A DNA stretch of 8,273 nucleotides, taken from the NCBI GenBank assembly GCA_902767395.1, contig CACXHI010000196.1, positions 1-8,273 of the forward strand, read 5' to 3'. The notes beneath the pieces are model-generated. The model worked only from the letters and a program-made list of their open reading frames with translations. It searched no databases and had not been told where the DNA came from. Shown one piece after another: positions 1 to 5,645 of this stretch. Made by a program: the position numbers and the translations under genes. This DNA comes from Oscillospiraceae bacterium (GTDB lineage Bacteria; Bacillota; Clostridia; Oscillospirales; Oscillospiraceae). The first letter of the stretch is position 1. Every line of letters starts with the position of its first letter.

Positions 1-57
1 ATCTCCCGCCTGACCGGCGTAAGCCTGACGACCGTCCGAAGAATTGTGGAAGAATAG
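1..57 (+). CDS. C-terminal end of a helix-turn-helix protein, probably a Y1 (RAYT/IS200-like) transposase; 5' part outside window
   Basis: An open frame runs from base 1 to a TAG at 55-57 and gives 18 residues, ISRLTGVSLTTVRRIVEE. The pattern (I-S-x-L-T-G-V-S-x-x-T-V-x-x-I) is a helix-turn-helix recognition unit ending at the protein C-terminus. From memory, clostridial single-ORF Y1 transposases of the REP-associated type often end in a very similar 'RQ-I-S-R-L-T-G-x-S' helix. The REP-like palindrome that follows within 3 bases supports this reading. The fragment alone cannot exclude a serine recombinase or an ordinary HTH regulator. The catalytic HUH domain, if present, lies left of the window. 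Confidence 0.42.
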   Translation: MSRLTGVSLTTVRRIVEE

Positions 58-87
58 ACAACACAGAGAACCGTCCCCTGTGTTTCC
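58..87. repeat. REP-like palindrome at the edge of the putative transposase element
   Basis: AACACAG (60-66) and CTGTGTT (78-84) form a perfect 7-bp inverted repeat around an 11-base loop containing GAACCGTCCC. It starts just after the stop codon of the HTH fragment. From memory, AACACA-GAACCGTCCCC-TGTGTT-like palindromes recur next to Y1-type transposase genes in many Firmicutes, so this is likely the terminal hairpin of such an element. Base 87/88 is where recognisable methyltransferase coding sequence on the other strand begins, so the element edge is placed there. The exact edge is inferred. Confidence 0.5.
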
Positions 88-246
88 TGGGGGGTCTGCA
101 AAGATGGACGTTACCGAACAATCTTCAATCCTCCGTAAGAAATCAACACAATCCTCTTGATAAAATTCTCCATTCGAAAATCTTAATACTTCTCCGCATT
201 CTAATTGGTTCACATTGTCCAGTGCATCCGCAGTATCACCTCCCAT
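88..246 (-). pseudogene. Truncated N-terminal remnant of a DNA methyltransferase (site-specific, N4-C/N6-A type)
   Basis: On the minus strand an open frame from the ATG at 246 (or the GTG at 213) reads NGEFYQEDCVDFLRRIEDCS, then VTSIFADPP. This matches the N-terminus of permuted amino-methyltransferases: 'NG-x-x-Y-x-x-D-C-x-x-x-L' followed by a hydrophobic strand ending in the catalytic motif IV, DPP[YF]. Homology stops exactly after DPP (codons 96-88). The frame then runs into the REP-like palindrome and the antisense of the transposase end, where it is meaningless. About 53 codons remain of a protein normally several hundred residues long, and the AdoMet-binding FxGxG part is missing. It lies 22 nt downstream of the ychF stop on the same strand and is visibly more AT-rich than its neighbours, as expected of an acquired gene. 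The start is uncertain: a perfect GGAGGTGAT (235-243) points to an ATG at 227-225 in another frame. The family call rests on motif reading only. Confidence 0.5.
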
Positions 247-268
247 CTGGTTTTTGCCGAATCAAATC

Positions 269-1342
<1,074 letters not shown>

Positions 1343-1388
1343 TCGTCACATCTCCTCAAACTGCAGTCTTGCACGGGATATCACTTGT

Positions 1389-1417
1389 ATTGTAGCACAA
1401 AACCCCTGCTTCCGCAA
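1389..1417 (-). promoter_or_regulatory. Sigma-A-type promoter of ychF
   Basis: On the minus strand, TACAAT (1394-1389) is preceded by TGC, giving an extended -10 (TGCTACAAT). TTGCGG (1417-1412) lies 17 bp further upstream as a weak -35. Initiation would be near 1382, leaving a leader of about 40 nt before the ychF ATG at 1342. It is the best promoter match upstream of ychF. Confidence 0.6.
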
Positions 1418-1574
1418 CCGGAATCTTGGGCCCAGCGCAGAAAAAGGGCCTTGCATCGCAGCGCGGGCGCGAGGGGAACGTCCCTACTACGCTGTTTCGC
1501 TTAAAAGTTGATTTCTTCCGTAGTGGCCGAACTCTCAGAGTCACGGAGTATGACCACATTGGCCAGCACGTTGT

Positions 1575-1633
1575 AGAGATCGAACGCGTTTCGAAGATGG
1601 TAGGAGAGGCCGCTGTGGTCAGCGGCCTCTACG
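1575..1633. repeat. Intergenic hairpin repeat, copy 1
   Basis: The unit begins with a 19-base block (AGAGATCGAACGCGTTTCG, 1575-1593), then 11 variable bases, then a perfect 10-bp hairpin. The stem is AGAGGCCGCT (1605-1614) paired with AGCGGCCTCT (1621-1630), the loop is GTGGTC, and ACG follows. An identical block and hairpin recur 85 bases downstream. It resembles REP/BIME-type dispersed palindromes; whether it recurs elsewhere in the genome cannot be seen here. Confidence 0.8.
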
Positions 1634-1659
1634 GGGCAAGGGTATTCCATCGTAGTGGC

Positions 1660-1718
1660 AGAGATCGAACGCGTTTCGTAGACGCAGGCAGAGGCCGCTG
1701 TGGTCAGCGGCCTCTACG
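1660..1718. repeat. Intergenic hairpin repeat, copy 2
   Basis: This copies the unit at 1575-1633 at a constant offset of 85 bases. The first 19 bases (1660-1678) and the hairpin with its tail (1690-1718) are identical; only the 11-base linker differs. CGTAG (1677-1681) can also pair with CTACG (1714-1718) outside the main stem. A TTTTT run starts about 9 bases after the stem (1724), too far for a normal intrinsic terminator. Confidence 0.8.
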
Positions 1719-1775
1719 TCAAGTTTTTCAGATTCCACCGTACTACGGTTCCAGACCGTCCAGTGCAGAAAGCGC

Positions 1776-1804
1776 TTGAATTGCAGCCGCTTTCGCTGTA
1801 TAAT
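1776..1804 (+). promoter_or_regulatory. Sigma-A promoter of rlmA
   Basis: TTGAAT (1776-1781), a 17-bp spacer and a consensus TATAAT (1799-1804). Initiation near 1811 would leave only about 20 nt before the GTG start at 1831, with AGGAGG (1818-1823) almost at the 5' end of the message. A 7-bp inverted repeat, GAAAGCG (1768-1774) and CGCTTTC (1788-1794), brackets the -35 box and could be a protein-binding site. Confidence 0.82.
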
Positions 1805-1830
1805 ACCTCAAAAAAGCAGGAGGCACCATC

Positions 1831-2649
1831 GTGAGAAGTCTGTTTTGCTGTCCGATTTGCGGCGAGGCGCTGGAGCGGGAGACCGGTTCTCTGGTCTGTC
1901 CACGCGGTCACAGCTATGACCTTGCCCGAGAGGGCTACGTCCATCTGCTGCCGGTCAACCGGCGGCATTCCGACCACCCCGGCGACGACCGCGATATGGT
2001 ACAGGCCCGCACACGTTTTCTAAGCGGCGGTTGGTACGCACCGCTGCGAGAAGCCCTGTGTGCATTGGCCGTGCCGCCGGATGAAGCGGCGCCGGTCCTT
2101 CTGGACGCGGGCTGCGGCGAGGGCTACTACACCGCAGCGCTGGCGGAAGCCGCGGCAGCGCACGGCGGACGGACGGCGGGCGTAGATCTGTCCAAGGCCG
2201 CGGTGAAAAAAGCCGCCCGGCGCTGCCCCTCGGCGGAAATTGCCGTTGCGTCCAGCTACCGCTTGCCGTTGGCGGAGGCCTCGGTCGATTGTCTGGTCAA
2301 CTGCTTCTCTCCCCTGGCGGCGGAGGAATTTCGCCGGGTGCTGCGAAAGGACGGAACGTTTCTCTATGTGGTTCCGGGGCCCCGGCATCTGTGGGAGCTC
2401 AAGTGCCTGCTCTATGACGCGCCGTACGAAAACGAAGAGCGGGTCGAAGCCTATCCGGGCTTTTCCCTCGAAACGGTAACGCCCGTAGAGACCCGCTTCA
2501 CGCTGCCCACCGCACAGGACGTGCAGGCGCTGTTTCACATGACGCCCTACACATGGAAGACCCCGCGGCAGAGCGCGGTGCGGCTTGCCGCCGTAACGCA
2601 ATTGACCGTGACAGCGCAGTTTCGGATTCATGCCTTTCGCAGGCTGTGA
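1831..2649 (+). CDS. rlmA: 23S rRNA (guanine-N1)-methyltransferase RlmA
   Basis: The 272-residue protein has the RlmA/RrmA architecture. An N-terminal zinc site is formed by Cys7, Cys10, Cys23 and His27 (CPIC ... CPRGH). It is followed by the family segment YDLAREGYVHLL and by a class I AdoMet methyltransferase fold: motif I LLDAGCGEG (90-98), an acidic GVDLS after strand 2, and a catalytic-region NCFSPLAAEEFRRVL. Enzymes of this family methylate N1 of a guanine in helix 35 of 23S rRNA: G745 in E. coli-type RlmA(I), and G748 in Gram-positive RlmA(II)/TlrB, which influences tylosin-type macrolide response. Residue choice cannot be read from the sequence; Gram-positive context favours G748. It starts with GTG, supported by AGGAGG 7 nt upstream and by alignment of the first Cys pair close to the N-terminus. 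It is monocistronic, with its own promoter and terminator. Confidence 0.92.
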   Translation: MRSLFCCPICGEALERETGSLVCPRGHSYDLAREGYVHLLPVNRRHSDHPGDDRDMVQARTRFLSGGWYAPLREALCALAVPPDEAAPVLLDAGCGEGYYTAALAEAAAAHGGRTAGVDLSKAAVKKAARRCPSAEIAVASSYRLPLAEASVDCLVNCFSPLAAEEFRRVLRKDGTFLYVVPGPRHLWELKCLLYDAPYENEERVEAYPGFSLETVTPVETRFTLPTAQDVQALFHMTPYTWKTPRQSAVRLAAVTQLTVTAQFRIHAFRRL

Positions 2650-2672
2650 GAGGAGAAACGTATTCGTCTGTC

Positions 2673-2720
2673 AAGACGCCGGCCCCCCCTTTTCCGGGGA
2701 GGCCGGCGTCTTGCTTTTTT
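2673..2720 (+). terminator. Intrinsic terminator of rlmA
   Basis: A perfect 12-bp stem, AAGACGCCGGCC (2673-2684) with GGCCGGCGTCTT (2701-2712), can extend by four more C:G pairs (2686-2689 with 2696-2699) after one mismatch. It is followed by GCTTTTTT (2713-2720) and lies 24 nt after the rlmA stop. On the other strand the hairpin lacks a T tract, so it is not a good terminator for the convergent operon ending at 2767. Confidence 0.93.
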
Positions 2721-2766
2721 CGGTTTTCATGGCTGGGCGTCCTTCTTTGCGCAGTTTTCCGCGAGA

Positions 2767-3804
2767 TCACTCTGCCTGAAATCTTGCCATATAGGGCGAA
2801 TCCCACTGCATCTCGGAATAGGACTGATAAAAGCTGGACGACACGTCTTGTCCGTCGGCTGCCGCCTGAATGATCCTTGCGAAGGCCTCGGTAAAAATCC
2901 GCGCTCCCTTTTCACTCATGTGCATCGGGTCGGTGCTGTAGCAATCCTCGTCGGAGAGCAGGGCGAATCGCTCGCGCAGCAAATTGAAATCGTAGAACTC
3001 CACGTTCTGCTCCGCGCAGTACGCATTTGCCCATTCGGTAAACGCATCCAGATTCTCCGCACGCCACAAGCACTGATCCGATACCGGGACCACAGCCACG
3101 ATGACCCTTGCGCCGTGGGCTTGGCAAAGCTGAATCAAATCCGTGAAGCCGTTGACCGTTTCCTCCCGGAAGGACGCCAACGTGAACCAGTTTTCATGGT
3201 GGGTGGCAGCGAGGGCTTCGTCCGGCAGGCTTTGATCCTGCCCCGGCAGCATCTTGCCGCCCTTCAGCGCCGCCTGCTCCGCGTCAAATGGAATCTGCGG
3301 ATGCCGCCATTCAAAGAATCCAAGATACATCATCTCGGCGTAGACGTAGAGCTTGTTGTCCAGCTTGACGTGCCCGAGCCAATAGGCCATCCGATCCGCA
3401 AGCGAATTCATCCGCATGACGGTGAAGACGTTGGAGTCGGTAAAACCGGTTGTTCCCGCCGCTTGCATGGTATCATAGGACAACTCCAGCACCACGGTTT
3501 TGATCTGGTTCCTCGTCAACTCCTCACGCAGCAGATACTGTTTTTCATAATTCCCCTCCGCATCGTAACAGAGGTTGTAGCTGTTGCAGCCGGTAAGGGC
3601 ATCCAACTCTCTCGAATTGAGGGCGCACTGTCCGTGACTGGCGCCGACAATCAGGAAGTCGAGCTTGCCGGCAAGCTGCTCCCGCAGGTGCCAGTCGTAA
3701 TTGTGCGTGAAGGGTGTGCTGAACATCAGAAACGCACCGGACAGCAATGCAAAGAGCAGAACAAAGGCGCCGGTTGCGAGAAGCGCTTTCTTAGAATCCC
3801 GCAT
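2767..3804 (-). CDS. Membrane-anchored SGNH-hydrolase-like protein of the dlt-like operon (DltD/AlgX-type role)
   Basis: The 345-residue protein has a short basic N-terminus (MRDSKK), one hydrophobic segment at about 7-28 and a large domain predicted outside the membrane. The SGNH signature is visible as FLIVGASHGQ with nucleophile candidate Ser56 (block I) and DPMHMSEKG with Asp292 and His295 (block V). A strand such as KTVVLELSYD fits the flavodoxin-like fold. Proteins of this class accompany MBOAT transferases (DltD with DltB; AlgX/AlgJ with AlgI) and help transfer the acyl group to an extracellular polymer. The Ser context (GASH) differs from the GSSE I recall for DltD, so dltD is not assigned. 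The start at 3804 rather than 3825 is chosen because GGAGGAGGG lies just upstream (AGGAGG at 3813-3818, 8-nt spacing). It overlaps the MBOAT gene by 14 nt, which indicates translational coupling. It is the last gene of the operon. Confidence 0.8.
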   Translation of the reverse strand: MRDSKKALLATGAFVLLFALLSGAFLMFSTPFTHNYDWHLREQLAGKLDFLIVGASHGQCALNSRELDALTGCNSYNLCYDAEGNYEKQYLLREELTRNQIKTVVLELSYDTMQAAGTTGFTDSNVFTVMRMNSLADRMAYWLGHVKLDNKLYVYAEMMYLGFFEWRHPQIPFDAEQAALKGGKMLPGQDQSLPDEALAATHHENWFTLASFREETVNGFTDLIQLCQAHGARVIVAVVPVSDQCLWRAENLDAFTEWANAYCAEQNVEFYDFNLLRERFALLSDEDCYSTDPMHMSEKGARIFTEAFARIIQAAADGQDVSSSFYQSYSEMQWDSPYMARFQAE

Positions 3805-5389
3805 ACAGGAACCCTCCTCCCCCAAACAGATACATCGCCATCCCGCCGAACGCGGCCACCAGCACAGCGCCGCACGACAGGAGAATGATCCGTACCGCGA
3901 ACGGCAGCTGATTGAACAGATCCCGCACCTGATACTTGCTCTTCAGAACGGAGACAAGAAGCATCATCAGGCTGCCGCCTGCGGCAAGGATCAGCCAAAG
4001 CTTCCCCGTGTCGGCAAACTCCAGCAATTGTCCCACGCCGGTCGGAAGTCGGTGATCCGTGAAAATATGCTTCCACAAACCGAGACCGCGCCGCAGATCG
4101 CCAACCTCGGGGAGCACCTTAATGAACGTGACCAAGGTAAACGTGCGGAGAATCTGAAACGCCCGAAAGGCGCGGCTCTCGTCGTGAAGCCCGAGCTTGC
4201 TCTTCCATTTAACGTAGACCGGCTCCATCCACATGGAAACGATGATGAACACCCCGTTCAGGAGGCCCCAGACGATATAGGCCCAGCTTGCACCGTGCCA
4301 AAGGCCCGTCGCCGTCCACACAACCAAGAGCGCGAGCGTGGCAGGCAGCGTGTTTCCGATGTGCGCGCCGAATCTCCGCTTCGTCTTCTTCGCAAGGCGG
4401 CGGCTCCAATCGGACATTCCGATGGGATAATAGAGGTAGTTCTTAAACCAGTCGCCCAGACTGACGTGCCAACGTCTCCAATACTCCGCAATGGACCTTG
4501 AAAAATACGGACGGTCAAAGTTTTCCTTCAGCCGGATCCCGAGCGTTTCGCACAGGCCGCACATGATATCCATGTAGCCGGAGAAATCGGCATAGATCTG
4601 GACGGCGTAGCAAAACGCCCCGAGCAGGGTTGTGATTCCCGTGTAGCGCTCATAGTTTGCGAAGACGTTTGCAACGTAGACGCTGAGGACGTCCGCCACC
4701 AGCATCTTTTTTGCAAAGCCCCAGAGCATCCGCTGCATTCCGTAGGAATAGTTTTTATAGGAAAACGGATGCTCCGCGAATAATTCCCGGGAGAGCTGCC
4801 CATACTCGCTGATCGGGCCCTGCGTCATCTGCGGGAAGAACGAAACGAACAGCAGGAATTTCAGGTAATTACTCTGCGGAGAAATCTTTTCCCAATACAC
4901 GTCCAATAAATACCCGACGGACTGGAAGGTGTAGAACGAGATTCCCAGCGGCACGATGAGGTTCAGCTCGTACCGAACTTCTCCTCCGCCCAAAGCGGCC
5001 AACAGCGAATTGACCTGTGCGAGCGCGAAGTCGGTGTATTTCGTCACGCAGAGAATGCCGACGTTTGCCAGCAGCACAAAGAGCATGATGCGCCTTCTGC
5101 GCCTTTGATTCTTGTGCTTGACAGCCTTCTTCTCTTCTTTCGTGAGGGTTTCCTTCTGGGCGGCGAACAGCGCCTTCTGCTTTGCCAAAACCCGCTCCAT
5201 GCCAAGCGCGCCGAAAAAAATGCTGGTTGCCGTAAACAGGACGAAGCAGGCTGCTTTCCAGCCCGCGTAGGCGTAGAACACAATGTTCGCAAGGAGCAGC
5301 ACGCACCACTGGTATTTTTTCGGAACCACGTAGTATGCAAGGATCGTTGCGAAAGCAAAGACGATAAACGTAAGCGACGTGATGGTCAT
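3791..5389 (-). CDS. MBOAT-family O-acyltransferase (DltB/AlgI type)
   Basis: This is a 532-residue polytopic membrane protein with hydrophobic segments throughout. MBOAT hallmarks are WRRWHVSLGDWF with His308 and TGLWHGASW with His365, corresponding to the two conserved histidines of DltB, the second being the presumed catalytic one. FYTFQSVGYLLDVYW and the segment ending MTQGPISEY are also typical of the DltB/AlgI branch. The family moves activated acyl groups across the membrane or transfers them to hydroxyls of envelope polymers. At 532 residues it is longer than the roughly 400 of classical DltB and closer to AlgI. Part of the difference is a highly charged loop at 64-100 with a run of five Arg, probably cytoplasmic. 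The ATG at 5389 is preferred over one at 5431, which would lie deep inside the carrier gene; it leaves 5 nt after the carrier stop and has a weak AAGAAGAG-type site. Confidence 0.9.
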   Translation of the reverse strand: MTITSLTFIVFAFATILAYYVVPKKYQWCVLLLANIVFYAYAGWKAACFVLFTATSIFFGALGMERVLAKQKALFAAQKETLTKEEKKAVKHKNQRRRRRIMLFVLLANVGILCVTKYTDFALAQVNSLLAALGGGEVRYELNLIVPLGISFYTFQSVGYLLDVYWEKISPQSNYLKFLLFVSFFPQMTQGPISEYGQLSRELFAEHPFSYKNYSYGMQRMLWGFAKKMLVADVLSVYVANVFANYERYTGITTLLGAFCYAVQIYADFSGYMDIMCGLCETLGIRLKENFDRPYFSRSIAEYWRRWHVSLGDWFKNYLYYPIGMSDWSRRLAKKTKRRFGAHIGNTLPATLALLVVWTATGLWHGASWAYIVWGLLNGVFIIVSMWMEPVYVKWKSKLGLHDESRAFRAFQILRTFTLVTFIKVLPEVGDLRRGLGLWKHIFTDHRLPTGVGQLLEFADTGKLWLILAAGGSLMMLLVSVLKSKYQVRDLFNQLPFAVRIILLSCGAVLVAAFGGMAMYLFGGGGFLYAGF

Positions 5390-5394
5390 TTCGG

Positions 5395-5625
5395 TTACTC
5401 TTCTTCCTGAATCGTTTGAATCATCTTCCACATGGCTTCCACGCTGTTAAAGTTTTCATTCTTCATCCACTTGGGGCCGATTGAAATATCAAAGGTGTCG
5501 CAGATCTCGGTAATCAGCGTGAGAATGGTCAGACTGTCCAGACATTTTCCGTCGATCAGATTCTTCTCGTTCTGGTAATCAATATCAGGGTTCAAATCGT
5601 TCAGAATCTCAAGCAACTCATCCAT
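5395..5625 (-). CDS. Acyl/aminoacyl carrier protein, DltC-like
   Basis: This small acidic 76-residue protein is predicted to be helical, the size of DltC and other ACPs. The phosphopantetheine attachment site is the LDSL motif, with Ser31 (codon 5533-5535). After modification by a 4'-phosphopantetheinyl transferase the arm would carry the acid activated by the adjacent adenylating enzyme, as a thioester, to the MBOAT protein. It contains Cys28, three residues before the active serine, and Cys42; the second half has two Trp residues. GGAGGG (5634-5639) lies 8 nt before the ATG. The gene starts 20 nt after the stop of the adenylating enzyme and ends 5 nt before the MBOAT gene. A fatty-acid ACP is unlikely in this position. 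Confidence 0.88.
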   Translation of the reverse strand: MDELLEILNDLNPDIDYQNEKNLIDGKCLDSLTILTLITEICDTFDISIGPKWMKNENFNSVEAMWKMIQTIQEEE

Positions 5626-5645
5626 TTTGTGTTCCCTCCGGGTGT

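Larger units (their letters stand above)
1418..1775. other. Gene-free divergent intergenic region carrying duplicated hairpins
   Basis: No convincing coding region is present between the ychF and rlmA promoters. The left part (1440-1500) contains GC-rich, partly self-complementary sequence, including GGGAACGTCCC (1474-1484). The right part (1575-1718) is a duplicated repeat listed separately. CGTAGTGGC occurs at both 1519-1527 and 1651-1659, suggesting a third, decayed repeat unit. Both neighbouring promoters point away from this stretch, so neither is expected to transcribe it. No tRNA, known RNA family or riboswitch is recognised. Confidence 0.6.

Noticed and set aside
1..57. Serine recombinase/invertase C-terminus
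   Set aside because: The HTH alone would fit, but the REP-like palindrome right after the stop fits a Y1-type transposase better. The alternative is kept open in the feature entry.
1575..1718. CRISPR array
   Set aside because: Only two units, internally palindromic with a variable linker inside the unit, no spacer-repeat regularity and no cas genes.
1690..1730. Intrinsic terminator at hairpin copy 2
   Set aside because: The T run starts about 9 bases after the stem, the identical copy 1 hairpin has no T run, and no gene ends just upstream.
2673..2720. Bidirectional terminator also serving the operon ending at 2767
   Set aside because: In the minus direction the stem is followed by GACAGACG rather than a T tract, so only the plus-strand function is supported.
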